A stretch of 64,000 nt of DNA from Asterias amurensis (taxonomy: Eukaryota; Echinodermata; Asteroidea; Forcipulatida; Asteriidae), in contig NC_092667.1 in NCBI RefSeq assembly GCF_032118995.1, forward strand, positions 674,931 through 738,930, given 5' to 3'. Positions 32,872 through 44,329 of the stretch are shown in pieces. The number at the start of each line of letters is the position of its first letter. Position 1 is the stretch's first letter. The translations under genes and the position numbers were made by a program. The notes under the pieces were generated by a model that ran no database searches, was not told the DNA's origin, and worked only from the letters and a program-made list of their open reading frames with translations.

Positions 32872-33264
32872 TGTTTCGCCATTGGGATCTACACAATACA
32901 AGTTAGTTCAAAACACTTCAAGATGTTCATCTCTGTTCTACTTTCTCGACGTCTTGTCAACGTACTCATCAACCCGCTGTGTTTTCACTTCATGAAAATA
33001 CAAACGAAACGTATAGACTTCGTTTGTGCTGCGTGGAATTTTGTCGCCGCTCCGTGAATTTACAAATCACTCCCGCCCCTCCATCTGAGTACAAACAATA
33101 ACGGTTTGCCCTCAGAGACACTAACGTGAGTAAATTACTATTTTCTTTCTTTCTTTCAACATCATCCAATATATTTTTCAACATCAAACACACACAACAC
33201 TTACATATCAAGGCTATGTGTGTACACACCGATACGGATCGAAACTCACGAAAAAATTAGGTAC

Positions 33265-33330
33265 GCGCCAAAAATTTGCGCACCGCGCCAAAATTTACGC
33301 GCCAAAAAAATACGTGCGCGCCAAAATTGC
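33265..33330. promoter_or_regulatory. Cluster of four GCGCCAAAA words
   Basis: GCGCCAAAA occurs at 33,265, 33,285, 33,299 and 33,317. Its complement, TTTTGGCGC, fits the E2F/DP consensus. Near it, AATTAGGTACGCG occurs at about 33,256 and 33,367. The cluster lies between the Polinton and the 3' end of SLC16 copy B, and its owner is unclear. The rest of 32,940-33,620 holds nothing else I can name. Confidence 0.5.
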
Positions 33331-33623
33331 GCACGGACAACTAGGTACACACGTGATTTTTTTGAGAATTAGGTACGCGTGACTCGGACTTTACTACTAC
33401 TGTTCAGGGTTTTCGGACAGGATTTTAAATAAGCACTAGCAACAAATAAGTTTTGGCTTTTAGTGGCGTCTACAAAATATTGCAGTCAACGACGTGAAAT
33501 ACATCAATAACGATGACTACGTTCAAACACTAGCAACCAAATTTGTGACTTAAAAACTCTCAATGCAAACCTTAGTGAGGGAAAAAAGCATTTTTAGCAA
33601 ATTGTTAATAAATGGTGGCAAAA

Positions 33624-36600
33624 TCATCGCTGAATAACGCCGTCCACCAGCATAAGTACCATCATTACAATGTTGATGATTCCAAGCACGACGAACGCTA
33701 GGTCGTAACTTCGTGTCAGGTCGTAAAGCAACCCTGTAAAGAGATAATACGCAATACGAAATTGAAGTCAGTTCTCTTAAAAACAAAACTTTAAAACAAA
33801 CTGTAAAAAACACCAACATAACCACCATCACCACCACACAAACACCCGTACACGGAGCTCCTAAAAGGACAGGTAAAGTCACCTGGAAATAGAATTGTTT
33901 TTCTTTCAAACATATAAGGCTAATGAACAATAAAACAATTTTGTTAATAATTGTTTGTCACGATTTATAATGTTTAAAAAATAAAGTTAGAGATAAAGTT
34001 GTTTACGGGGCGTGACTCCGCCTACCCATTTTGTGACGTCAATCGAGGCAGACTTTTGATTAGCTCTATGGCTTCACATAGCCATGCAACCAAATCACAA
34101 TGTCCATGCTGTAGTAAACCTTACCTGCTGCAAAACTTCCGCTGATTTCTCCAAGCCCGTAGAGGCAGTTACTTAAAATAAAGAAATCAACGAGAAAACT
34201 TTCGTCGTACGTTTCTTTCACCACTAACGTCATTAGAATGTTTAGAAGTCCAATGGCGCCACCGTTGACACAAGCCAAAAACATCAGGACCTGGCATAAT
34301 TAACACGGAAAAACACATTTCTTGTTGATCAAACGCCATATTAAACAACACGAAAGATTAGAATGTCTATATCAACATTATAAATACACAGAAACTTAGC
34401 TTTCGTTGGCATAATATAAAGAATAAAACAATTATTAGTTACAAGGATAGAGATTAAAGGGACAGCAGTATCACTTACCACATAATTATCTTGGGCAAAT
34501 GAATCCATGAACATTGCCGCTGAGTTTATAAGACACAGTAACACAACGAACCAAAATGCACTGATGACACTGTAGCCCTGAAGAGGAATATGAAGGAGTC
34601 TTCCAACAAGGTTTCCAACACCACCTCCAGTAGATAACAGAGCTGCTGCAGAGAGAGTTATACCTCTTGATACTGCATGAGGTACTAGAAATACCATCCA
34701 AGCAGCAGAAGATATGCCTTGTAGTAAAGAATTACCGAGTTGAAGAAGTAGCGTTGGTTTCTCAGCGAGGATATTCAAGGAAAGCCAGGAAGCAACTTCC
34801 TTCAGCGGATTACGAAAGCCAGGCTCATTCTTTTCATTTGATACTTGATCAGTGTCTGTTGTTTTTATCTTTGAATACTTATGGACGTGTTGACCATTCA
34901 GTGCACCAAACACAGTCACGTGGAACATAACAGCAGACATGATCATCAAGGTTCCACGCCAGCCATAGACTCCGAGGAAAAATTCGACTACTGGAGGGCA
35001 AGCCATAACACCAAATGACCCACCTAGAAGTGCTATGGCGTACATGACCGGGAAATGCTCGGACGGTGACGTTACCAGTGCAACTGTCTGTGGTATGTAG
35101 CTAAGACCCATACCAACACCTGTCACAAATGGTAAAAATACAGGTATATCTGTCTTTCCATGTCAGACCAATGGACTTTTTTCCCTCATGTCTTCCGATT
35201 TTGATAAAAAATGCTTTGATTGTAGGTCCTTATGAGCAATGAATGCACACCAATTTTTAGCCCGACCGGACTTACCATGTAGTCAGGGCAGAAACCACTA
35301 AAATCTGACATTTTAAAAACGCATCATTCCAAAAAACAACGAAATAAATATCACTTGATAGAGCATGTCTTCCTCTATCAGAATCCACCAAGAAACAACT
35401 GGGCTCTTCAAAATTTACAATTTTAATATTTTTTATATATTATTAGTCAATTTATATACTTTACTTGATGAAGTCCACAACAACAAAAAGTTACTTAAAT
35501 TATTAATGGTTTGGGATTTTTTCATGTTGAGGGCTGATGTGGTCTAACCAGAATCATACTTTGAAATACCAGCAGTGACGCACCAAGGATTTAATTTGGG
35601 TTGTGGGTGGGGGGGGGGGGGGCAACTTTCCCAAACAAAATTCTTTCTAAGATGGTAACAAAAAGATTTCACCATGCTGCAACTCTGACTTCATCGGAAG
35701 GTAATAGTGTAACACAAAAATCCTGTGTCAATAACCACATCAGTACGGAACAATGAAACACACTAAAGAATCGGTATTTCTGTTTGAATTCTTGACCGTT
35801 TTATTCCAGACATCCGTTCTTACAAATCCACATATCTAGACATAGGAAAACATCCCCAGGCGAGCGGGTTTCCCAATCTTCCAGCAGGGGGCCAACCAGC
35901 AACTAGCTCCACCGCGGAGCCGTGCTGGCGCCCTCTACTGGCTGATTGGCACAAATGTTACACTGCTCCCTTCGAGGACTCTGCTTGACCCAAAGCAGGC
36001 AGTAAACACCCGGGACCGGCTCCGCCAGGGAGACACCTCCTTTACAATAATAGGAAAGATAACTGGCAATCAACAAGAAAACAAAAAGGCTTGGCTCTAA
36101 GATCTGGTGTTCCGTCAAGGGAGTGACATCCCCTTCAACTATGTCTGCTGAAACAGCTGCTCCAAAAACTCCGGTGGGGCATCGATCAGGCATTGTCCGT
36201 GCCGAGGTATCCTCGACAGCGTCCGATGTTAGAACTTCACTTCGATGTGGGGTAGAGAGCTGCTCCGTGCAGGTGGACTCATTGCCTCTGGTTGAGCGCT
36301 TTCGTAGAGACGACGCAGGGGGGACTTGTAGCTGTTCCGCGTGGGCGTGGTCCTCTTCGTTGGATCCTGGTTGGGCGTGGTTCACCCGCGAACAATGTGG
36401 TGTGTTCACAACCTCGCACGTGACAATCCCGCATGTACTTCCTGTAGAAGTGGAGACCACAACCGCGGGTGCAGGGAAAAGGCTTCCCCTGATGAAGTAC
36501 CTCACAAGATGTGCGCCGGTGCCGTCTCATGTTGCTGGACTGGGCAAACTTCCTTCCACAATGTTTGCAAGCGAAACAACGACACACCACACAAGGAGCA

Positions 36601-39600
36601 GACCATTGTTTGTAACCTTCCGAAGATGCCTCCTTCGTCTTCTGGCCCTGGTGTTGGGGCCCTCCACCAGTTGATTGCTTGGTCAATTTAGGTTCGTTCT
36701 GTGCATTTCGCTGGTTATTGTTGAATCTCCGTTTCCTGTGCGGACAGTCCCGTCGGAAATGTCCAAAATCATGGCACCCAAAACATTCCACCATCGAGCG
36801 ATCGAATGCCCTACGCGGGGGACCTGTGTTCGCACTGTTAGCCCCTGCCTGTTGCTGCAGCGGCTGCTCTACTGATCGGACATATTCTCCGTAGCAAGGG
36901 TGATGGCTTCTGTCAAGGTTGTCGCCGCCCTCGAAAACACGTGGTATTGCAACTGTTTATTTCCCAGTGCGTTTCTAAAAGCCTCCACGGCCAACTCTTC
37001 CCGAGCCTGGGCGGGCAGTTTCGGGTAGCTCATGGAGACCAACCTCCGAATAGACTGCCCCAGGCTGCTTAATGACTCATCGCTACCCATGCAGGAATAT
37101 TCCTTTCGTGCTGTCGGTTCCATGTCAGCTAGGGCCTCTTGTGCCAAACCCTCCAGATGGGAGGCCAGAAATATTGCCTTCTCGACCTCCCCCCACTGGT
37201 TAACGGTCGCCAAACTCTCGAAGTGGATGAGGTAGTCGGACCAAGAGGAGACGCCATCAAATTTATTCGGGAACATCACCGGGCCGCTGATTCCCTGAGG
37301 GAGGGCCCAACTCTTCCTCCTGGCCTGCCGACAGCACCACTCCCTTCACAGCCTTCTTCACCAACGGTGGATGATTATGTCAGGTGTTCTGGCGACCCAA
37401 TGCCGTTGGGTCTTCTCTGTTGACTTTTACTGTGGGGGGCTGGGTCCTTTGTTCCATCCCATAGGGTCAAGCAGTGCCAAGTTGATCCGGTAGCGATCCA
37501 TAGATTTGTGCAGTGTGGAGCAGGATCCCTTGGTCCAGCCCATTTCTTTGTATATTGCGGAGCTCCGCACGGAGCTCACCGCCATTGTGTTGTGCAGGGT
37601 GGAGTCGATCCACCTGCTCCACTCCATTGTGTTGTGCAGTGTGGAGCAGGCTCCTTTGCTCCACCCCATTGCTTTGTACGCGGTGGAGTCGATCCATCTG
37701 CTCCACTCCATTGTGTTGTGCAGTGCGGAGTCGATCCATATGCTCCACTTCGTTGGGTTGTGCAGTGCGGAGCAGGTTCCCTTGCTCCACCCTATTGCTT
37801 TGTACAGTGCGAAGCTCCACTCCATAGGGTTGTGCAGTGTGGAGTCGATCCATCTGCTCCACTCCATAGGGTTGTGCAGTGTGGAGCAGGCTCCTTCGCT
37901 CCACCCCATCGCACTGTACACTGCGGAGCTCCGCACGGAGCTCACCGCACGGAGCTCACCGCCATTGTGTTGTGCAGGGTGGAGTTGATCCATCTGCTCC
38001 ACTCCATTGGGTTGTGCAGTGCGGAGCAGGTTCATGTGCTCCGCCCTATTGCTTTGTACTCCATGCGGAGCTCCACATGGTGCTCACCGCCATTGTCTTG
38101 TGCAGGGTGGAGCCAATCCATTTGCTCCACTCCATAGGGTTCTGCAGTGCGGAGCAGTTTTTTTCGCTCAACCCCATTGCTATGTACAGTGCGGAGCCCC
38201 ACATGGTCGCGTTGGGTAACCTGGACAACTGGTTCAACCATGGCATCCTCAGGATCATTGATGCTCTGTGAGGAGAGCCGGAACGGCTCCGTGCGGTTAT
38301 GCCCAAACCCTCCTGCCCTCGTGTCCGTGGGCTGCGGAGGCGGCCGCAACGGCTCCGTACGGTGCCACCCCAACCCTTCCGCCCTCGTGTCGGTAGGCTG
38401 CGGAGACAGCCGGAAAAGTTCTGTGTGGTGTGCCCCAACTCTTCTGCCCTCGTGTTGGTAGGCTGCGGAGACAGCCGGAACAGCTCCATGTGGTGCTGCC
38501 CCAACTCTTCTGCCCTCGTGTCGGTAGGCTGCGGAGACAGCCGGAACGGCTCCGTACGGTGCCACCCCCAACCTTTCCGAGCCCGCATGACCCGATGCAG
38601 ACGCACCAGTTATGCCCCCTAGAATCCGTGGCTGACCCTACACTGCAAATTTGTTGGTAAAAAAATGTGTTGGGTAAATGCACTACTAATTTGTTGGTCA
38701 CAAATAATGGACGTTGGTTAAACAAAACCGTTGCCCAACACGCTTGGGCAAAGTTGACCAAATTATTGGTTAACTGATTGGTCCAATGTGTATTTTATTG
38801 TAGTTGGGCAAAATTTGCCCGATAAGTTGGTCAACATTACCACAGTTACCAATGGTGTTGTGCACAAAGCTTTCTGGTTGTTGGGCAAAGTTCCCGGTGC
38901 GCATTTTATTATTGCAAGTACAATGTTCGTACTGTATATGTAGTAGTATAGTAGGCCATACACATACACACACAAGCAACATCATGGCGGCTGGCTGTCA
39001 AAAATACTCTTCGAGATGGGGAATGGAGTGCTTCTCTGAAACATTATAGGTAAGATGCTAACAACATCCATTATTTAAAGGTATACCCATAATACACTGA
39101 TTCATGTGTAGGGACACAGTTTAGTTTTCAGAAGTAAAGTAGGACGGAGCCCACCGTGCATAGTTTGATGTTTACTCCGGCCCGTGTAGTGGGGGAACGG
39201 CTGCACAGTCCGTTGTCGTTAACGATCGAAAGACAAGGGTAAGATTGAATCCGTTGTGTTCCAGACTTTTTGATCGGGCTCAGTTATCTTGTCAAAATTA
39301 TATAAAGCCAATATAATTTGGAAATTATAATATAAAAAGAAAAAGAAAAAAAAACAGTGAACATTTTTGATTGCTGACTCTTTTACCAGGTTACTTCTGA
39401 CATTTATTTACCTCATCAGATCGACAAATACTACGCTGCCCAACTTCCAGCAGATACAACAAAGCAGAAGTTGAAGCAAAAGTGAAGAGGAATGGCTGGC
39501 TGAAAACATTATATACTGCACATATCAGATGAATCCAGAGTGGAAAGAGTACCGCAAATTAGATGCCCTTTCCGAATTAAAGTTTTTGTTGCATCATTTT

Positions 39601-42600
39601 ACGTTTAAAAAAAAGGGCACTCATCTTCCTCTTTTTGAAAAAAATCCGGACTATCAACGTATTTTTTTATTTTGTTGGCCTAACCAACAACTGAATAAAG
39701 GAGTAACCAACAAAATACTCAATCATTGCTACTTTTGTTGGGCAACAACCTTTGCCCAACACGGTTGCCGAACGTTGGTTCAAATATCAACTGACTACAC
39801 TTTTGGGTAACATTGAAGTTTTTTTATTGAAGTTTTTGTTGCACCACTTTACGTTTAAAAAAAGGGCACTCATCTTCCTCTTTTTGAAAAAAATCCGGAC
39901 GATCAACGTATTCTTTTATTTTTTGGCCTAACCAACAATTGAATAAAGGAGTAACCAACAAAAATACTCAATCATTGCTACTTTTGTTGGGTAACAACCT
40001 TTGCCCAACACGGTTGCCCAACGTTGGTTCTAATATTAACTGACTACATTATTGGGTAACATTTTAACAAGCATATAGGTAACCAAACTTGCCCAACTAT
40101 TAGTCAAAAAATATTACCCAACTTTTGGGTAAAATGATTTGACCAACTTGTTTTGTCAAACTGTTTGCCCAGCTATTGGATAAACGTTATTGCCCAACCA
40201 CTGTTGGTTAAATTATGCCCAATTATGTAGCCAGTTGATATTTGAACCAACGTTGGGCAAAAAAAAATGGGCAATTTTTGACCAAAGAGATTTGCAGTGT
40301 ATGTTTATTATAATTTCTGCTTTTGCTAGCATTGGCCTTCTTTAGCCCTAAAAATTGTTTTTTTTTCTACTGTGATAAAAACACATGTATCACTCAGTAA
40401 TTTAGTCTGGTCCGGCTTGACCTGGGCGTATGGCGAGTCCGACGCCATGCTGTCCTAACCACGAGGATTTCACAAACAGAAAAACTAACTTTTTTACCTG
40501 ATTTCCTTTGCTCTTGTTGTCCCACCGCCGCCACAAATGTAACACAAAAATCCTGTGTCAATAACCACAACAATACGGAGCAATGAAACATACTAAAAAT
40601 CGGTATTTTTGCTTGAATTCCTGACCGTTTTATTCCAGACATCCTTTCTTATAAATCCACAGATCTAGACATAGGAAAACATCCCCAGGCGAGCGGGTTT
40701 TCCAATCTTCCAGCAGGGGGCCAGCCAGCAACTAGTTCCACCGCGGAGCCGTGCTGACGCCCTCTACTGGCTGATTGGCACGAATGTTACAACAGCATGC
40801 CTTTTCGTGCGCTATACGGTTAGCGGCGCTATAAAATGGAAATCGTACAGTTAGCACAAAATCTGCAGCTGAGCAGCTTTATTAAAAGGGCACTGAAGTC
40901 AGAGTTGAAGCAAGGTGAAAAAATTGCTCTTTGGGATTAAAGTTATTATTCATTAAATTTGTTGTTCAAGATTCATCACAGGGGGTTAAAGCAAGACTGC
41001 ATATTATGTTTGTGATCTACTGAAGAAAGGCAGACAGCTTCTCCATCTCAACTTTGGTGTAATCTCTATACTGAGATCACTAATAATCACAGTGGTGCAC
41101 CCGAAAAGGGGGGGGGGGGTTGGGGGTGGGGGACGATCGGTCCGGGGATTGATCCCAGCCCCTCCAAAGTATTCAATTTTTTTTTTTTTCAACAAGAACA
41201 AAATCGCAAAACCATGAACACTTTTAGTAACTATAGAAACAGAAGAGTGAGTTTTGTTGGTGGATTTATTCTGTAACGTATATATAAATTGACTAATTTG
41301 TAACCTAACAACTGTACAAAAATAGTCATACAATTGTAAATTTTGAAGCGCCCAGTTGTTTCTTGGTTGGTTCTGATAGAAGAAGACATGCTATATCAAG
41401 TGATTTTTATTTCGATGATTGTTGGAATGATACATTGTTTCACAAACTGGGCAAGGTCACGATAACATATTAAAAATTACCCAGTGACATGGTTATGACA
41501 TATTATTACCAAAAAGGTGTTATTTTACCCCAAGAACTGACACTTACCTGTCGTTAATCCCAATGTGATGGTTAACTGGAAGATGTTCCAAGTGAACGCA
41601 CTGGCAAGGTATCCTACAAAAAGCAAGAACCCTCCGGTCGTTACACACACCCGGCTGCCATATCGCTTTGCAAGATTCCCTGTGATCGGTCCTGTAACCA
41701 TCGTTCGGAAAGAAAACAAAGCAAATGAAGAAACTTCAGTTCAATTTTTATTTCAAATTCCTCAAATATTATAAATGCAATGTTAGCAAGGTGATACACA
41801 AAATGCAGGAAATTGGATTCAGCAATCATGCAAGTAAGCGCAGCTTGTGATAGGGAGTGCCCGTACAAAGAAAAGAGCCAATGAGAGTTATTACAGACTG
41901 AGCAGACAAAGCAAAAAACACATGACCAACAAAGACCGGGACAACAAAGACACACAACATTCAATTGGTCAGGTCCTACACTCAAGTAAGAATGACAATC
42001 AAAACAAGATTACAGGGAGGGGGGCCAGAAAGTTAATTTTGAAGAAGGTACGACTTAAGAAAACTGAATAGATTCTGACTATTGCAGATGCTATGTCAGA
42101 TTTGTGGCCCCAAACATTAAAAAATATATATTTTCAATTGAATGGTATTTTCAAAGAGAATCACCCGCTCTAACGAAACAAAGTTTAACTTTTACTTTTA
42201 GTGGCCAGGAACCATGAAAAAATTTAAAACGTTTCTCATAAAACACATAAGAATTGGTGACGTGATATATTGTCGGGATCCCGACAAAAACTAATTTTGA
42301 GCACTTTATTTCACTGCTCGAAAAATGGCTCAAATGAAAGCTTGTAACTTTCTCGACCCCCATCAAAATACTTATTGAATTTTAAATCAAAATGTTGGGG
42401 TCAAATCGGCCAAAAATCTGACATAGCATCTTTAAACTACAAATTTTACTGTACAAATGTAAGACTTGCTCAAGTATATTCTGGGGTGACGTCACTCTTC
42501 TCCGATTGCGCCGCCATGCTTGGCAAGCCATCCCGAATGCACTAGTCGCCTCGGGAACTAGTTTGTCAACTTCCAATACCTCGGGGAGCTAATATCGACT

Positions 42601-43293
42601 AGTCACCCTCAAACTATGTTATAATTGTAAAATAAGCAACATGTTGATATTGCAATGAATTGGAATTCTGGCACTGGTTCTTAACAAGTCACAACTCATT
42701 AAACCAGTATTTTCATTCATTAAGTTTCCGCCATAACGTGATGCCCGTACACTTGTTTAAGTTTCAACACATCATTGTGGTTTGGTTTTCAAAAGCTGTG
42801 AGTTTTTAGTATGTTGAATCCCCACTTGTAGTTAATGTGGCAGATAAGGATAATGCTACAGAAGTGATATTTAAGTCTGAGTGATTGAAGAAGACGATCA
42901 GAGTATACTGATCGAAACGTCGAGTTGAAACCAACGGCTCTTTTCAGAACCACCCCAACTCATTTTGTGATTATCAATACATGGTGTTAACTTGTGATTG
43001 TTATCAAGTTTATAAAATCAGTTCTTTTTTTATAACGACAACAATGGTTATTTGTAATCAAAGCTTGGCTCTTTCACCAGTACAATTCCTACGTATAGGA
43101 TTGGTATAAATGACTTACCAATGATATAACCAATACTATTTGACATGCCGATTACAGTCCCCAGTTCAGCTGCACTGCACTCTAGAGAATCCATCATAGG
43201 GTTGAATAAAACACCGAACGATTTCAGAGATCCCATCTCCAAGAAAATGATCATGAATGATGTGAACGTAAGGAGACAGCTTGAAGTCGCCAT
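33624..43293 (-). CDS. SLC16-like monocarboxylate-type transporter, copy B (complete)
   Basis: Five exons join in perfect phase: 43,293-43,119, 41,733-41,548, 35,119-34,479, 34,290-34,125 and 33,733-33,624, giving 425 codons and a TGA. All borders are GT/AG, most donors GTAAG. Exon 1 (residues 1-58) encodes TM1-TM2 with FMIIFLEMGSLKSFGVLF. Exon 2 (59-120) has GNLAKRYGSR between TM helices, the MFS loop motif. Exon 3 (121-334) begins GVGMGLSYIPQ, includes GVYGWRGTLMIM, a cytosolic loop (HKYSKIKTTDTDQVSNEKNE) and TM7-10. Exons 4-5 end with GLLYDLTRSYDLAFVVLG, a strong SLC16 hallmark of the last helices. The usual DGGWGW and YFxKRR signatures are not conserved, so the substrate cannot be told; it is likely a plasma-membrane carrier of organic acids or related solutes. 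It looks intact. Copy A lies at 3,905-5,105. Confidence 0.88.
35708..35962 (-). repeat. LTR (left on plus, 3' LTR of the element)
   Basis: 255 bp bounded by TGTAACA and TGTTACA, preceded by the target copy ATAG at 35,704-35,707. It matches 40,538-40,791 throughout. Confidence 0.9.
36279..37279 (-). pseudogene. Gag-like region with CCHC knuckle and C2H2-like fingers
   Basis: The capsid-like part reads FDGVSSWSDYLIHFESLATV and AIFLASHLEGLAQEAL, as in Ty3/gypsy gag. It is followed by a CCHC knuckle (CFGCHDFGHFRRDC). Beyond this come two finger-like motifs, CKHCGRKFAQSSNMRRHRR and CTRGCGLHFYRKYMRDCH, not usual in gag. The region is broken. Confidence 0.75.
37500..38600. repeat. Tandem repeat blocks of LTR element copy B
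   Basis: The blocks correspond to 1,540-2,345 and 2,425-2,800: first the GTGGAGCAGG/CTCCACCCC hairpin units, then 66-bp units with GTGTCGGTAGGCTGCGGAG. The unit number differs from copy A, with fewer units in the first block, so the array has changed length since duplication. Confidence 0.85.
38641..40299. mobile_element. CACTG-ended element made of TTGGGCAA repeats
   Basis: The ends read CACTGCAAA and TTTGCAGTG, with TA on both sides (38,639-38,640 and 40,300-40,301). Copy A of the host LTR element has a single uninterrupted site (CCCCTATGG near 2,860). The interior is largely diverged repeats of TTGGGCAAAGTTGACCAA-like text in both orientations, plus a duplicated block around 39,590-39,800 and 39,820-40,050. 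CACTG ends and a 2-bp target suggest a CACTA/EnSpm-type non-autonomous element. Confidence 0.8.
40538..40791 (-). repeat. LTR (right on plus, 5' LTR of the element)
   Basis: 254 bp with the same ends as the left LTR, followed by ACAG, a one-base variant of the ATAG target copy that is preserved after the truncated LTR at 5,501. Confidence 0.9.
42087..42430. mobile_element. MITE with GATGCTATGTCAGATTT ends
   Basis: GATGCTATGTCAGATTT at the left is repeated inverted as AAATCTGACATAGCATC at the right. It lies in intron 1 of SLC16 copy B. Copy A has only part of it (about 4,285-4,410), without either terminus. No coding frame is present. Confidence 0.75.
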
Positions 43294-43379
43294 TTTGGAA
43301 ATAATATTTCACCTATTAAATTCAGTTTAACCAGGTAGTTTTACGCGAGTTAAACTCGAACAATGATGTTGCAAATAAA

Positions 43380-43870
43380 CTGATACGAGAAAGTCGTTGT
43401 ACTTTTATATCAAACACCACTGCAATAACAGCAAAGGCCTAAACACCAACGACCTGCCTCTTTTTGACAAATCCACATGGCCAAGACTATAATTGTCAAT
43501 AATTACGTTCCATACTTTACACAGCTTTATGGAAGGTAATTTTGCTCTGACCTTTTATTTATACGCGGGTAAATCAATTTTGCAAATAATATAAATGATA
43601 CGGTCTGTAACTAATCCCCGTGGAGATCTGAGTGCATTACACTTATACAAAATATTTAGGTCTCGTAATTTGTTTTTTTTTTTAGTCAAAATATCCAATT
43701 ACTTTCCCATTATCACGGAGTAGGTGTGTATGACAATGGGCCATTGACTAGAGTGTTAAGCTTTCAACAGGTCCATGATGTCAATATTTTGTGCACACAG
43801 TCTATGGAAGGTTCTTAACAACAAGGACAAAAGAAAAAGAAAAAACACGTCTCCACTTGGCCGGAGTCGC
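43380..43870. repeat. SLC16 upstream block, reference copy
   Basis: The block lies directly upstream of exon 1 of SLC16 copy B and recurs at 7,740-8,260, 51,660-52,085 and 54,630-54,900. It probably includes the promoter or 5' untranslated region, but no core element can be fixed from sequence. Confidence 0.6.
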
Positions 43871-43888
43871 CCCGAACCAAATTATGAA

Positions 43889-44278
43889 TTAAAGTCAGTG
43901 GACACTATTTGTAACTACTCAAAATAATTATTAGCATGAAACCTCAATTGGTAAAGGGTAATGGGGAGAGGTTGACAGTATAAAACATTGTGAGAAAGGG
44001 ATACCTCTGAAATGACGTAGTTTTCGAGAAAGAAGTAATTATCCACGAATTTGATTTCGAGACCTCAAGTTTAGAATTTGAGGTCTCGAAATCAAAAGCG
44101 TCAGAAAGCACACAACTTCGTTTGACAAGGGTGGTTTTTCTTTCATTCATATCTCGCAACTTCGACGACCAATTGAGCTCAAGTTTTCACCGGTTTGTTA
44201 TTTTATGCATATGTTTAGATACACCAAGTGAGAAGACTATAGTCTTTGACAATTACCAATAGTGTCCACTGTCTTTAA
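43889..44278. mobile_element. MITE family 1, TTAA-flanked
   Basis: TTAA at 43,889-43,892 and 44,275-44,278 encloses ends AGTCAGTGGACACTATT and AATAGTGTCCACTGTCT. The inner hairpin is TTTCGAGACCTCAAGTTT and its complement. It separates the SLC16 upstream block from the next element. Confidence 0.88.
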
Positions 44279-44329
44279 GTATATAGGCCTACATGAAAAC
44301 AGTTAGGAGCAACTATCACTGTAAAAAAC

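Larger units (their letters stand above)
23240..32940. mobile_element. Polinton/adintovirus-like element (broken fossil)
   Basis: The element carries, on plus, a type B DNA polymerase fragment, packaging ATPase, small accessory proteins, integrase, penton-like minor capsid, pVI/pX-like protein, major capsid protein and adenain-like protease. Two further genes run toward it on minus. Gene content and packing identify a Polinton (Maverick), the group also called adintoviruses in animals. It lacks the front of the polymerase, so it is 5'-truncated. I found no terminal inverted repeats or target duplication, so both ends are approximate. It is broken, with at least six breaks over its genes, while the capsid gene and some others still look whole. 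That mix suggests moderate rather than great age. It lies between the ParB-like gene and the 3' end of SLC16 copy B. Confidence 0.9.
35708..40791 (-). mobile_element. Pol-less LTR retroelement, copy B (fossil, both LTRs)
   Basis: The element has LTRs at 35,708-35,962 and 40,538-40,791 (TGTAACA to TGTTACA), read on minus. The target site copies are ATAG on the left and ACAG on the right. Next to the 5' LTR is a likely primer site (TGGCGGCGGTGGGACAA); next to the 3' LTR is a purine tract (GAAGGGAGCAG). Gag-like sequence lies at 36,279-37,279, and the tandem repeats at 37,500-38,600. No pol gene fits: without its insert the element is about 3.4 kb. Gag type suggests Ty3/gypsy kinship. By hand the LTRs differ at about 15 sites, near 6%, so it is not recent. 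It is broken, with a few breaks, and holds a CACTG-ended insert. Confidence 0.85.
35162..41540. mobile_element. Long-TIR DNA transposon filling SLC16 intron 2
   Basis: The left arm (35,162-35,640) is the inverse complement of the right arm of the copy at 58,400-59,610, starting GTCAGACCAA. The inner part resumes after the LTR element at 40,796 and the right arm runs to about 41,540, where it is cut short about 7 bp from the exon 2 donor. The left end lies about 43 bp from the exon 3 acceptor. Almost all of intron 2 is therefore this element and its passengers. No transposase is seen, so it is non-autonomous. Confidence 0.75.
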
